Part shown: positions 19,312 to 27,470 of the stretch, piece by piece
Layout: each line of letters opens with the position of its first letter
Position numbering within the stretch: the first letter of the stretch is position 1
Assembly: GCA_025934435.1 (NCBI GenBank)
Contig: JAICYB010000027.1
Location: 1 to 40,704, forward strand
Source of the DNA: Actinomycetes bacterium
GTDB taxonomy: Bacteria > Actinomycetota > JAICYB01
Direction of reading: 5' to 3'
DNA length: 40,704 nt
The notes under the pieces: generated by a model
The model's input: the letters and a program-made list of their open reading frames with translations, nothing else
Told to the model about the DNA's origin: nothing
Database searches by the model: none
Program-made: the position numbers and the translations under genes

Positions 19312-19733
19312 GCGTTGACGGCGGCGCGCTCTCCGGTGCCGATGATGTGGTGCACGGGTAGTCCCGACGCTCGCGCGACGCGCGCGGGCAGATCAACGCC
19401 CAACCACCGCGAGACCCCGTGCGGCAGGGTCGACACGACGATCTCGTCGAAGTGACGTTCGAGCAGGATGTCGAGCACGGCATCCATCGGACGCTCCACT
19501 CCCACGACGCCGTCGATCTCGACGCCGAGCTTGCGCAATGTCGCAACCGCATCGGACATGCGGCGCTCCGCCAAGGCGTGAGCTTCACCGTCCGTGTACA
19601 CGAGCGTCCCGCGGGGACGCGTCGCGGGGACGAGCAGCGTGAACCGCTCGGCTCCCAGCTGGATCAGGCGCGAAACCTCGGCGCGCAGGTGCTCGCCTCC
19701 GGCGGTCTCGTTGGCGACGATGAGGACGTCCAT
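19308..19733 (-). CDS. Universal-stress-protein-like (UspA fold) protein
   Basis: A 141-residue protein with the Rossmann-like pattern of UspA/nucleotide-binding stress proteins: a first strand MDVLIVAN, a Thr/Arg-rich loop (ATRPRGT), then the segment FDEIVVSTLPHGVSRWLGVDLPARV matching the usual G..S..S..L.G.v...v region, and a final LPVHHI strand. The classical G-2X-G-9X-G(S/T) ATP motif is only partly kept, so ATP binding is doubtful. ATG 19733 has GGTGG five bases upstream; GTG 19742 is a possible alternative. No operon partner. Confidence 0.7.
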   Translation of the reverse strand: MDVLIVANETAGGEHLRAEVSRLIQLGAERFTLLVPATRPRGTLVYTDGEAHALAERRMSDAVATLRKLGVEIDGVVGVERPMDAVLDILLERHFDEIVVSTLPHGVSRWLGVDLPARVARASGLPVHHIIGTGERAAVNA

Positions 19734-19819
19734 CCCGACCACCTACCTTTCTTCACCTCTGTTGTAACCCTCGATGCAAGAAGGTTCGTCCCGTGGGGTG
19801 AGGAGAGCCTGAGGACGGG

Positions 19820-20440
19820 CTAGGCGTTCCTGAAGATCAGGCAGTACTCGTGGTCGTAGTTGAAGAGATGGTCGTCGTCGTTCCAGCCGATCACGACCTC
19901 GCCTTCGAACGTCATGACCTGCGCGATCGCCCGGGCGACGTCCCACGCGAGCGTGGTGAGCCCGTCGTAGCGGTTGATGTTGCTGACGTTCACCACCGCC
20001 CGGCGGTCCGGCTTCAGGACGGAGCGCAACCGCCGGAATATGTTCGTCAGGCCGTCGAGGTAGGCATCGTAGCCGGCGCCGTCGACGGTGTACCCCTGGA
20101 GCGGATCCTGCGGATCGTTCCGGCACATGTACGGCGGTGACGTGATCACGAAATCGACCGGCGGGAGGTCGAGCTCGTCGATCCGCCGGCTGTCGCCGTG
20201 GATGAGCGTCGCGTCCGAAGAGATGCGTCCGGCGATGTGCGCTGCGCGGTCGGCGAGGAACTCGATCCCGATCGGACGGCGCTGCATGCGTTCGGCGACG
20301 ACCAGTGTGGTGCCGAAACCGGCGAACGGGTCGAGCACGACATCACCGGTGATCGTCTGCTCCCGAAGGAACGCTTCGACGAGCGCTTCGGGGTAGGACT
20401 CGTCGCGCTCGGACCTATCGAGAGTGAGGAACGTCCGCAT
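19820..20440 (-). CDS. Solo DNA methyltransferase (N4-cytosine/N6-adenine type)
   Basis: A 206-residue SAM-dependent methyltransferase. A motif X-like segment (ESYPEALVEAFLREQT) precedes motif I DPFAGFGTT (37-45, SAM binding). The catalytic motif IV is TSPPY (100-104), and a VVNVSNI segment follows. The TSPPY form is typical of amino-methylating DNA enzymes of the N6_N4_Mtase family. The order X-I-IV is gamma-like and there is little room for a target-recognition domain. No restriction endonuclease is nearby. Start ATG 20440 overlaps the upstream reductase gene by 26 nt. RNA or protein methylation cannot be excluded. Confidence 0.8.
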   Translation of the reverse strand: MRTFLTLDRSERDESYPEALVEAFLREQTITGDVVLDPFAGFGTTLVVAERMQRRPIGIEFLADRAAHIAGRISSDATLIHGDSRRIDELDLPPVDFVITSPPYMCRNDPQDPLQGYTVDGAGYDAYLDGLTNIFRRLRSVLKPDRRAVVNVSNINRYDGLTTLAWDVARAIAQVMTFEGEVVIGWNDDDHLFNYDHEYCLIFRNA

Positions 20441-21401
20441 ACATGAGTTCGGTGAGACGTTCGGGCGTGATCGATCCGGCTTCGAAGTTTTCGCGAACCG
20501 CGCGGCGCATGACGCGCTGCATCGCGGCGTTGGCCGGAGTGGAAACACCGTGCAACCGGCCGAGCAGCACGATCTCACCGTTGAGGTAGTCGGTCTCGAC
20601 CGTGGACAGACCACGGGCGAGGCTCTGCCACGTCGAGCCGCCGCCGCGTCGTTCTCCGGCGATCGGCGTCATCTTCATGAGGCTGCCGCGCCGGGCTGCG
20701 TCCTCATCGGTGTCGACGTAGTCGATGCCCGCAGCCTTCAGCACCGTCGTCGCTTCCTTGCGCACTTGGCCGTAGAGCTCGGTCGCCCGCGCGCCCGCGC
20801 CGAGCAGCGCATCGATGCCGTTGCCGAGGTTCATCAGGAGCTTCCCGTACTTCCAGCGCATGATGTCGTCACGCGGTGTCGATTCGAAGGTTGAACTGGC
20901 CAGTGCGCGTGCGATCGACGTCGCCGTGTCGTCGACGCCGGACGGGTACCGTCCCGTGTCGAGTATCCCGGTGACGGGATACGAATACGCCTGCACGACC
21001 CCGGGTTCGGTGTACGACGTCGGACACATCACGCAGATGCCGTAGACGTTGTCGAACCGTCGCAGCGCCATCCGTTCGTTGGCGACACCGTTCTGCGCGC
21101 ACGCGACGTTGATGTCGCGCGGTGCCGCGTCGACGAGTGCATCGAGCGCGGCCAGCGTGTCCTGCGATTTCATCGCCATGATCACGACGTCGTCGCTTTC
21201 GAGGGCGATCTGACTCGGGTGTTCCGCTACCGCGATCTCGAGGGTGACGTCCTGCTCGGCGGACTGCAGACGAAGTCCGCGTTGCTCGATCGCTTCGTAA
21301 TGGGAACCGCGGGCGATGAGAACGACCTCGTGTCCCGCCTGGTGCAGGCGGGCGCCGATGACGCCGCCGATGCCGCCTGCGCCGTAGATGACGAACCGCA
21401 T
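20415..21401 (-). CDS. 2-dehydropantoate 2-reductase family protein (ApbA/PanE)
   Basis: A 328-residue NAD(P)-dependent reductase. The Rossmann motif GAGGIGG is at residues 7-13, AMKSQDT carries the conserved Lys of the cofactor cleft, CAQNGVANE follows, and the C-terminal helical domain contains the KYGKLLMNLGN motif. PanE proper makes pantoate for CoA synthesis; many paralogues in catabolic loci act on other 2-keto acids, and nothing here picks one. ATG 21401 is the first start giving the MRFVIYGAG N-terminus. It is divergent from the LLM-SDR-IclR operon (89-bp gap) and upstream of the methyltransferase. Confidence 0.88.
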   Translation of the reverse strand: MRFVIYGAGGIGGVIGARLHQAGHEVVLIARGSHYEAIEQRGLRLQSAEQDVTLEIAVAEHPSQIALESDDVVIMAMKSQDTLAALDALVDAAPRDINVACAQNGVANERMALRRFDNVYGICVMCPTSYTEPGVVQAYSYPVTGILDTGRYPSGVDDTATSIARALASSTFESTPRDDIMRWKYGKLLMNLGNGIDALLGAGARATELYGQVRKEATTVLKAAGIDYVDTDEDAARRGSLMKMTPIAGERRGGGSTWQSLARGLSTVETDYLNGEIVLLGRLHGVSTPANAAMQRVMRRAVRENFEAGSITPERLTELMYADVPHSR

Positions 21402-21410
21402 CCAGTGAGG

Positions 21411-21439
21411 TTGACACAAACCGGGGGTCGTCCTAGTGT
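21411..21439 (+). promoter_or_regulatory. Consensus sigma-70-type promoter of the LLM-SDR-IclR operon
   Basis: TTGACA (21411-21416), a 17-bp spacer and TAGTGT (21434-21439). This is the strongest canonical promoter in the window. Transcription would begin near 21446, just upstream of the IclR-type site at 21458, so a bound regulator would block elongation or clearance. GGAGG at 21481-21485 is the ribosome site for ATG 21491. Confidence 0.7.
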
Positions 21440-21457
21440 TTCGTATCTGGACCAACA

Positions 21458-21473
21458 GTTTGCGATAGCGAAC
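21458..21473. promoter_or_regulatory. IclR-type operator candidate (site B)
   Basis: GTTTGCGATAGCGAAC, a 16-bp imperfect dyad (6 of 8 positions), lies between the probable transcription start and the ribosome site of the operon whose third gene is an IclR regulator. It shares the half ATAGCGAAC with sites A and C. Autoregulation is the simplest reading. Confidence 0.65.
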
Positions 21474-21490
21474 ACTCCACGGAGGCGCAC

Positions 21491-22678
21491 ATGAAGCTCG
21501 ACCTGCTCTACGAGATCGACGTCCCGAAGCCCTGGCCGAACAAGCCGTTCCCGCAGGGGCAGAAGGAGGCCGAGCAGCGGGCGTACCGGGAGGCCATCGA
21601 GCAGATCAAGCTCGCCGACAAGTTCGGCTTCAACACGATCTGGTCCGTCGAGCACCATTTCCGTGAAGGACGTTCGCACTCCCCGTCGTCCGAGGTCGTG
21701 CTCGGCGCCCTCTCGCAGATCACCGAGAACCTCCGCCTCGGCTTCGGCGTCACGCTCTGCCCGCCGGGGTTCATCCATCCGGCCCGCGTGGCCGAGAAGG
21801 TCGCGACGGTCGACGTCCTCTCCGGCGGACGCGTGGAGTGGGGCATCGGACGAAGCACGCCGATGGAGCAGCTCGCGTTCGGCGTCGACGTCGAGCACTC
21901 GAAGGATGACATGTACGAGACGGCTCGCACCGTCGTCGACATGTGGACGAACGAGTATTACGAGCGCGACGACGACTGGATGAAGTTCCCGCGCCGCATG
22001 GTGACGCCGAAGCCCGTGCAAGATCCGCACCCGCCGTGCTGGCAGGCGGCGGTGTCGAAGGGGAGCGCGGAGCAAGCCGGTGAGATGGGCCTCGGCCTCC
22101 TGTCGTTCGCGATCATGCAGCCGCTCTCGAAGATGGCGGAGCACATCCAGGACTACCGCCGCGGTCAGGAGAACTGCACCAAGCCACTCACGCAGGTGCG
22201 GACGAACAAGGTGAGCGCGTACACCCTCGTGCACTGCGCGGACACCTTCGAGCGCTGCGAGCGCAACGGCATCTGGGACTCCGTGTGGTGGTGGTACCAG
22301 CACCTCGCCGAGTTCACGCTCGAGTGGGAGTTCCCGCACTTCTCGCAAGAAGAGAAGGACCGCCTGTTCCCGATGCTCAGCAAGCACGCCGCCGGCGAGC
22401 TCGACCCGAAGGTCTTCAACGACGTGCACATGATCATCGTCGGCGATCCGGACCAGTGCTACGCGAAGTTCAAGGAGTACGAGAAGCTCGGTGTCGACCA
22501 GGTCATCTGCTACGTCCAGTTCGGCTACCTCTCACACGCGTCGATCATGCGGACGATCGAGCTGCTCGGGACGCACGTGATACCGGCGCTCGAGCAGGAC
22601 GGCATCGAGGTCCGTCAGCGCATCGCCGGCACGACCGATCCGGACGAGGCCGGCGCACTGTCCTCACTGGTGGACTAG
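21491..22678 (+). CDS. LLM-class flavin-dependent monooxygenase
   Basis: A 395-residue luciferase-like protein of the bacterial luciferase/alkanal monooxygenase type: FNTIWSVEHHF (beta-2 with the conserved EHH), GVTLCPPGFIHPARVAEKVATVDVLSGGR, WGIGRSTP, and a late VGDPDQCYAKFKEYEKLGVDQ segment. It would use FMNH2 (or F420) and probably O2 to oxygenate an organic substrate. An FMN reductase with the same type of operator lies at 34319 and is a plausible partner. First gene of a three-gene operon; the stop overlaps the SDR start by one base (TAGTG). Confidence 0.9.
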   Translation: MKLDLLYEIDVPKPWPNKPFPQGQKEAEQRAYREAIEQIKLADKFGFNTIWSVEHHFREGRSHSPSSEVVLGALSQITENLRLGFGVTLCPPGFIHPARVAEKVATVDVLSGGRVEWGIGRSTPMEQLAFGVDVEHSKDDMYETARTVVDMWTNEYYERDDDWMKFPRRMVTPKPVQDPHPPCWQAAVSKGSAEQAGEMGLGLLSFAIMQPLSKMAEHIQDYRRGQENCTKPLTQVRTNKVSAYTLVHCADTFERCERNGIWDSVWWWYQHLAEFTLEWEFPHFSQEEKDRLFPMLSKHAAGELDPKVFNDVHMIIVGDPDQCYAKFKEYEKLGVDQVICYVQFGYLSHASIMRTIELLGTHVIPALEQDGIEVRQRIAGTTDPDEAGALSSLVD

Positions 22679-23469
22679 TGGTCTCGACGGACGACACGGC
22701 CGTCCCCGATTACCCGTCGCTGCTGCGGCTCGACGGGAAGCGATTCGTCGTCGTCGGGGCCGGGCAGGGGATCGGTCGCCAAGCGAGTCACGCGCTCGCG
22801 TCGTGCGGCGCGTCGCTCGTCCTCGTCGACAACCGCGACGACCTCGCCAAGGAGATCGCCGACGAGGTCGGTGGTGTGCCGTTCGTCGGTGATGCGACCT
22901 CGCGGGACGATGCCGATCGCGCCGTGCAGACGTGCATCGACGAGTTCGGCGCGATCGATGGGCTCGTCGACATCGTCGGCATGGCGAAGTACACACGCGC
23001 CGTCGATACGTCCGACGACGAATGGAACTGGACGTTCGACGTCGTGCTGCGCCACGCATTCGTCTTCGCGCAAGCCGCGGCAAGAGCGATGGCGACCGGC
23101 GGCGCGATGGTATTCGTCGCGTCCGTGTCCGGGATCACGTCGGCGCCGATGCACGCCGCGTACGGCGCGGCGAAGGCGGGCCTGATGTCGTGGGTGCGTT
23201 CGCTGGCCGTCGAGCTCGGGCCTTCATCCATCAGAGTGAACGCCGTCGCTCCCGGTGTCGTCTGGACGCCGCGCATCTCGCAGTTCCTCGGCGAGAAGGG
23301 CCGCGAGACGAACTCGAAGAACACGCCGCTGGGCCGCGTCGCGGAGCCGAAGGACATCGCGTCGGCGATCCTGTTCCTCGCGTCCGATCTCGCGTCGTAC
23401 GTCACCGGGCAGACCCTCGTTGTCGACGGCGGCGTCGGCGTGAAGTTCCCCTACCCGATGGATATGTAG
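22678..23469 (+). CDS. Short-chain dehydrogenase/reductase with altered NNAG motif
   Basis: A 263-residue SDR with the cofactor loop VGAGQGIGRQ, acidic LVDNRDD after beta-2 (NAD preference), catalytic SVSGITS and YGAAK, and the C-terminal SYVTGQTLVVDGGVG of the FabG-like group. The usual NNAG is replaced by DIVG (LVDIVGMAKY), which is uncommon. GTG 22678 is the start, sharing its G with the stop of the LLM gene; open codons further left belong to that gene in another frame. It should oxidise or reduce the product of the LLM enzyme; the substrate is unknown. Confidence 0.88.
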   Translation: MVSTDDTAVPDYPSLLRLDGKRFVVVGAGQGIGRQASHALASCGASLVLVDNRDDLAKEIADEVGGVPFVGDATSRDDADRAVQTCIDEFGAIDGLVDIVGMAKYTRAVDTSDDEWNWTFDVVLRHAFVFAQAAARAMATGGAMVFVASVSGITSAPMHAAYGAAKAGLMSWVRSLAVELGPSSIRVNAVAPGVVWTPRISQFLGEKGRETNSKNTPLGRVAEPKDIASAILFLASDLASYVTGQTLVVDGGVGVKFPYPMDM

Positions 23470-23471
23470 AC

Positions 23472-24344
23472 GTGGCGCGCCGAGCTCCCGCCGTCGAACG
23501 ATCGATCGCCGTCCTGAACTTCCTCGCCGCGCGCCCGAACGACCGGTTCACGCTGTCTGAGATCGCGCGCGCCGCTGCGCTCAACAAGGCCACCTTGCAC
23601 GCGATCCTCGGTGCGCTCACCGAGAGCGGGTTCGTTCTGCGGGAAGAGGAACGGAAGACGTATTCGCTCGGGCCCGCGCTCGTTGCGCTCGGCGGCGCCG
23701 CCGTCGAAGCGAATCCGGCCGTACAGCTCGCCGTGCCGCAGATGCAGGCGGTGTCGGACGATCTCGGTCTCGACTGCGTCGCGTCGACGTCGATCGAAGA
23801 CCAGATCGTGATCCTCACGCGCACGTCGTCGAACCGTCCGTTCGGGATCGACGTCCGTCCCGGGCAGCGTCTCCCGCTGTCGCCGCCGCTCGGCACGGTC
23901 TTCGTCGCGTGGTCGCCGCAGAACCAGATCGATCGCTGGCTCGCGAAGGTCGGTCCGTCCTCGACGAAGGCCGACATCGCGCGTTACCGCGCCGCCGTCG
24001 AATCGGTTCGCGTGCGTGGTTACTCGCTCGGTCTCGGCGGCGAGCCCGTTCCGCGCGACCAGCGTCCCGCGCGGAAGCCTCGGACCCTCGAGGAGAACGT
24101 GCGCACGGTTCGGATGGACGAATACGCGCTCATCGAGCTCGATCATTCCTCCGCGTACCGGTTGAACCACATCGGTGCGCCCGTGTTCGGTCCCGATGGA
24201 CGAGTCACGCTCGCGCTATTCCTGATCGGGTTCCAGGGCGACATCGCCGCGAGCGAAGTGCCCCGTTACGCGGACGCGCTGATGACGGCGTGCGCCCGCG
24301 TGACGGAGCTCGTCCACGGCCGCGCTCCCGCGCACGCCGGCTGA
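23472..24344 (+). CDS. IclR-family transcriptional regulator
   Basis: A 290-residue regulator with the winged HTH at about residues 5-65 (PAVERSIAVLNFLAARP, FTLSEIARAAALNKATLHAILGAL) and an IclR effector domain to the end. GTG 23472 lies two bases after the SDR stop. IclR proteins usually control catabolic genes next to them through short inverted repeats and respond to a pathway intermediate. The operon's own promoter (21458) and two other promoters (7257, 34300) carry near-identical repeats, so this protein is the leading candidate for a locus-wide switch. The effector domain contains an extended Arg/Pro-rich loop (VPRDQRPARKPR). Confidence 0.92.
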   Translation: MARRAPAVERSIAVLNFLAARPNDRFTLSEIARAAALNKATLHAILGALTESGFVLREEERKTYSLGPALVALGGAAVEANPAVQLAVPQMQAVSDDLGLDCVASTSIEDQIVILTRTSSNRPFGIDVRPGQRLPLSPPLGTVFVAWSPQNQIDRWLAKVGPSSTKADIARYRAAVESVRVRGYSLGLGGEPVPRDQRPARKPRTLEENVRTVRMDEYALIELDHSSAYRLNHIGAPVFGPDGRVTLALFLIGFQGDIAASEVPRYADALMTACARVTELVHGRAPAHAG

Positions 24345-24345
24345 A

Positions 24346-25257
24346 TCACGCGTCGGGAAGACACCCGGGCACCGTCTCGTAGACGACCGACGGACGGTTG
24401 ATGTCATAGACCGCGGTGTACCAAGACGTCCCGGGCGTCGTCCCGCTGAACGTGGGGGACGACGCAGCGACGGCAACGCCGGATGTGTCCACGAAGTCGA
24501 GTGGCTCGTCGAAAGTGAGGGCCCCGTAGGCGCCGATCGCATGCGTTGCCGTCGGGCACTGGAGGTATCCGCCGGCAGTCTCCCCAGCGCTGAACGGCGC
24601 GTATGTGTCCGGTCTGTTCATCTGTTCGAGCGAGCGGGTGCATATCAGGATGGCCGTGAGGGTTGCTGGCGCCCGCGCCGTGTTCTGCCCGGCGGTGAGG
24701 CCCGCGGCAGAGAGTTCAGTGAGCCACGATGACGCGGCCTTCGCACGGTGCGCGACACGCAAGATGGCGCCCATCGCGACCGCCTGCTCGGCGACGCCCT
24801 CGGGCGTAGCGCAGTGCGGGCTGAGTCCGGCGGAGGAGTGCGATCCGATCTTGGTGGTCACGGTGGTGATATCGATCTCGATCGATTCCGTCGTGCAGAG
24901 AGCGACGGCCTCCAATCGAAGGTCTTTCGGTCCCCTGTGGTTGAAGCCCGTCGCGATCCACGTGTTTCCCGACGGGTACGACGCGCTCAGCCGCCCGAAC
25001 CTCGCGAGCGATGTCGGCACGGACGGCTGGCCCGGTTCGAAGAAGAACGTCCCGCCCGTGAGGAGCCTCGTTCCCGACGGGCACGTCGCCTTCGCCGTTC
25101 GTGCCGACCGCCTCGGAACGCCGACGTTTGCCGTCTGTAGCGTAGGAGCGAGGGCGTCGTAGCCGAGCCCGGACGCGTGTGCTGAAGGAGTGGGGATCGC
25201 GAGCGCGAACAGGACAAGTACCGCGAAAAGGGTTGGGCGTACGGTTCGCGTTCTCAT
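24346..25257 (-). CDS. Secreted protein, second of two tandem paralogues
   Basis: A 303-residue exported protein with a Sec signal (FAVLVLFALAIPTPSAHAS, cleavage near residue 29). The mature part has an internal two-fold pattern: CPSGTRLLTGGTFFFEPGQ, W.A.G and AVALC in the first half; CPTATHAIGAYGALTF and SWYTAVYDIN in the second. The C-P-x-G..GG..W..A..C pattern is seen in many uncharacterised secreted actinobacterial proteins. It shares long blocks with the upstream gene (FFFEPGQPSVPTSLA, FGRL, YPSG..WIATG). ATG 25257 overlaps the upstream stop by one base (TGATG). The function is unknown; an extracellular binding or surface role is possible. Confidence 0.78.
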   Translation of the reverse strand: MRTRTVRPTLFAVLVLFALAIPTPSAHASGLGYDALAPTLQTANVGVPRRSARTAKATCPSGTRLLTGGTFFFEPGQPSVPTSLARFGRLSASYPSGNTWIATGFNHRGPKDLRLEAVALCTTESIEIDITTVTTKIGSHSSAGLSPHCATPEGVAEQAVAMGAILRVAHRAKAASSWLTELSAAGLTAGQNTARAPATLTAILICTRSLEQMNRPDTYAPFSAGETAGGYLQCPTATHAIGAYGALTFDEPLDFVDTSGVAVAASSPTFSGTTPGTSWYTAVYDINRPSVVYETVPGCLPDA

Positions 25258-26183
25258 CACACATCCGCGAGGCATCGGGATACGGGTTCGTACTGCATCG
25301 CGCTCCGGTTGATGTCATACACGGCGGTGAACCAGTCTTTGCCCGGGGTCGACCCACGGAACGTAGGCGATGAACCGCCCGATACGACGGCGTCTGTCGC
25401 GATGGCCGTGGCGAAGAGAGCGCTGCCCGTGACGCCCATCGCATGGCTGCCCGTCGAGCATGTGAGATATCCCCCGGCCGAGTCACCGGCATGAAGAGTG
25501 TCGAAGGAGAACGACCCTCTCTTGAATCCGTAGAGCGCTTTCGTACACCGCACGACGAGGTGCAGGTCGACGGGAGATAGGCCCTCATTGTCCGCACCGG
25601 CCGAAACGCCCACGTCGAGGGACAGGTCACTGAGGAACGATGGGGAGGAATCGCCGCGCGAACCTCCGAGATATGCCCCGATGACGAGGACCTGGGGATA
25701 GGAGTCGTTCGACCAGGGGCAGGATTCCACAGTCTCGCGAGACGACAACGCTGGAACGATCGTGGAATCCGTAACCGTTTCGATGTCGATGTGCTTCTTC
25801 GTACAGAGTGCGACGGCGTCGAGGTGCAGGTCGGCCGGCCCGGAACCGGTCTGGTAGCCGGTGGCGATCCACGATCGTCCGGAGGGATACGTCGCCGTGA
25901 GCCGGCCGAACTCCGCGAGCGAAGTCGGCACCGAGGGCTGTCCCGGTTCGAAGAAGAACGAGCCGCCGGTCAGGAGTGTCTGATGCCTGGGACACGTCGC
26001 CTTCGCCGTCCGCGGCGTGTCGTTCGGGATCGCGACGGAGCGCGTTCGCAACCGCGGACGCAGTGCGTTGTACCCGAGAAGGCCCGCTGCCGAGCCGCGC
26101 GGCATCGGCAGCAGCGCCGCGACCGCGAGGACGACCATCGCGAGCCCGCGAGCCGGCAGTGAAGAACGGGTCCGTCGCGTCAC
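25257..26183 (-). CDS. Secreted protein, first of two tandem paralogues
   Basis: A 308-residue homologue of the next gene. GTG 26183 gives a proper signal peptide (TRRTRSSLPARG, then AMVVLAVAALLPMPRGSAA) and lies 5 bp after the cupin stop; the open frame runs further left inside the cupin gene but is not protein-like. The mature part repeats the paralogue's layout, CPRHQTLLTGGSFFFEPGQ in the first half and CSTGSHAMGVTG and DWFTAVYDINR in the second. The copies have diverged enough to be old. Function unknown. Confidence 0.78.
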   Translation of the reverse strand: MTRRTRSSLPARGLAMVVLAVAALLPMPRGSAAGLLGYNALRPRLRTRSVAIPNDTPRTAKATCPRHQTLLTGGSFFFEPGQPSVPTSLAEFGRLTATYPSGRSWIATGYQTGSGPADLHLDAVALCTKKHIDIETVTDSTIVPALSSRETVESCPWSNDSYPQVLVIGAYLGGSRGDSSPSFLSDLSLDVGVSAGADNEGLSPVDLHLVVRCTKALYGFKRGSFSFDTLHAGDSAGGYLTCSTGSHAMGVTGSALFATAIATDAVVSGGSSPTFRGSTPGKDWFTAVYDINRSAMQYEPVSRCLADV

Positions 26184-26188
26184 CGAAC

Positions 26189-26545
26189 TCAGCCCCGCGT
26201 CACGTGTGCGATGACTTCTTCGAGCTCGTCCGTCGGGGACACGTCGATGTACTCGCTGTCCTCGAGTGCTTCCGGCGCGTGGCCGGGAGCCCAGTAGAAG
26301 GCTTCGCCGGCGCGGTAATCCTTCGCTCCGTTCGAGGTGTGCATCCGCACGTGACCCTTGAGGACGTACCCCCAGTGCGGGCACTGGCACAGATCGCCCT
26401 CGAGGCCCTTCAGTGCCGGCGTCAGGTTCGCGCCCTTCGGCAGCACCACCCACGACATCGTGCTGCCGCCCTGCTCCTTCGTCCGGAAGTCGATCCCGTT
26501 CCCGGCGATCCGGACGTCGAAATCGTCCCGCTTCAGCGCTTCCAT
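26189..26545 (-). CDS. Small cupin-domain protein
   Basis: A 118-residue single-cupin protein. Beta-barrel motif 1 is weak (CQCPHWGYVLKGHVRMH) and motif 2 reads YRAGEAFYWAPGHAPE. The His of PHWG and the His of PGHAPE could bind a metal, but the full set of metal ligands is not obvious. ATG 26545 has an excellent AAGGAGG ribosome site 5 bp upstream; an in-frame ATG further left (26620) overlaps the promoter-like region and is disfavoured. First gene of a unit with the two secreted paralogues. Small sensor or enzyme; role unknown. Confidence 0.8.
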   Translation of the reverse strand: MEALKRDDFDVRIAGNGIDFRTKEQGGSTMSWVVLPKGANLTPALKGLEGDLCQCPHWGYVLKGHVRMHTSNGAKDYRAGEAFYWAPGHAPEALEDSEYIDVSPTDELEEVIAHVTRG

Positions 26546-26579
26546 ACCTTCCTCCTTGTCTTGAGCCGTCACCCTCGAG

Positions 26580-26632
26580 GCGTAACGACGCGCGTTACGC
26601 GGGTACGGTCCCGGTGCCATCTAGACTTCGAA
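26580..26632. promoter_or_regulatory. Promoter-like block with GCGTAACG inverted repeat, no gene downstream
   Basis: GCGTAACG-N5-CGTTACGC has perfect 8-bp arms (26580-26600) and is followed by TACGGT and TAGACTTCGAA. Bases 26588-26632 repeat, with a 4-base deletion and few changes, the block at 28145-28185 that ends at the start codon of the TPR gene. Here the rightward TAGACT is followed by CCCCTAGG rather than a start codon. The inverted repeat may instead control the leftward cupin unit, whose start lies 35 bp away. The remaining bases to 26768 show no gene. Confidence 0.4.
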
Positions 26633-26768
26633 CCCCCTAGGTCGGCAGGAACCACGAAGCGAGTTCCGTGATCGCTGCGTGCGGTGAGGTGTTGCGTTGG
26701 GACAGCGCCAATAGGGTCGCGAGGGGGTCGAAGCTTTCGACCGTACCCTTGTCCTCGAGCGACACGCC

Positions 26769-27410
26769 CTATGAACCGTCGCCGACCGTCACGACGATGG
26801 CCTGCTCGATCTGCGAGAACGTGAACGCGATCTGCTTTTCAGGTCCCGAACGCACGTCGCTCCGGACCCACGGTTCCAGCGCAGGTAACACGGCGAGTAC
26901 GTCGAGCGCGGCGTCGGACGGATCGACCGTCCACGACCGTCCCGTCGCGCGCGCGATGTCGTATCCGTGGACGAGGAAGTCCCACAGCTCGTAGGACAGC
27001 GCGGTCTTCACGCTCGCGAAAAGGCCCGCGTGCAACTCGAAGGGTTCGTCCCCCGTCGCCGCGGAGAGCATCGCGAGCTGTCGTGCGAGGCGCTGCTCCA
27101 GTGCGTCGGCGATCGCCGGGATGTCCTGTTCTCCGATCTCGGTGATCTGCGTGAGGTTGAGGTCGCCGAGTTCCTGTACGGTCGGCGCGCGGCGCCGGTC
27201 GCCTGTGCCGCGCATGACGATGCCGATGAGGTGGGCCGCCGTCTGCGCGACGTCCCAGTCGAGCCCCGGCACGGGCTTGCGACCGTCGTCCAAGCCCAGC
27301 GAACGAAGCAACGCGATGAAGCGCGACGACGTCCGCTCGATGGCGGAGACCATCTCTGCGTAGGTGAAACCCTCGGACCGGACGACCCGATCTTCCGCGA
27401 TCCCAGACAT
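26769..27410 (-). CDS. DinB/MDMPI-fold protein, mycothiol-dependent-isomerase-like
   Basis: A 213-residue protein of the DinB/YfiT four-helix fold. The first metal His is probably in TAAHLIGIV, and the signature LWDFLVHGYDIARATGRSW supplies the second His and matches the TIGR03083/maleylpyruvate-isomerase-like family of actinobacteria. Such proteins use mycothiol or bacillithiol as cofactor; many have no known substrate. A strong ribosome site (AGGAGG) precedes ATG 27410. It is divergent from the PadR gene, with a 25-bp perfect inverted repeat between them, and so is the probable PadR target. Confidence 0.82.
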   Translation of the reverse strand: MSGIAEDRVVRSEGFTYAEMVSAIERTSSRFIALLRSLGLDDGRKPVPGLDWDVAQTAAHLIGIVMRGTGDRRRAPTVQELGDLNLTQITEIGEQDIPAIADALEQRLARQLAMLSAATGDEPFELHAGLFASVKTALSYELWDFLVHGYDIARATGRSWTVDPSDAALDVLAVLPALEPWVRSDVRSGPEKQIAFTFSQIEQAIVVTVGDGS

Positions 27411-27420
27411 GTGGCCTCCT

Positions 27421-27463
27421 TGCTCCAAGTTAGAGCAAACTCTACTCCAATATGGAGTAGAGT
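27421..27463. promoter_or_regulatory. PadR operator candidate: 11-bp-arm inverted repeat
   Basis: ACTCTACTCCA-ATA-TGGAGTAGAGT (27439-27463) is perfectly symmetrical. It lies 7 bp upstream of the PadR start and 28 bp from the divergent MDMPI-like start. A smaller TGCTC-N7-GAGCA repeat sits beside it at 27421-27437. The location and length fit a PadR dimer controlling both directions. Confidence 0.75.
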
Positions 27464-27470
27464 CAACCCC

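Noticed and set aside
26588..26768. A missing rightward gene downstream of the first promoter-like block
   Set aside because: No start codon at the expected distance, no ribosome site, and no readable protein before the convergent MDMPI-like gene. Kept only as a regulatory observation.
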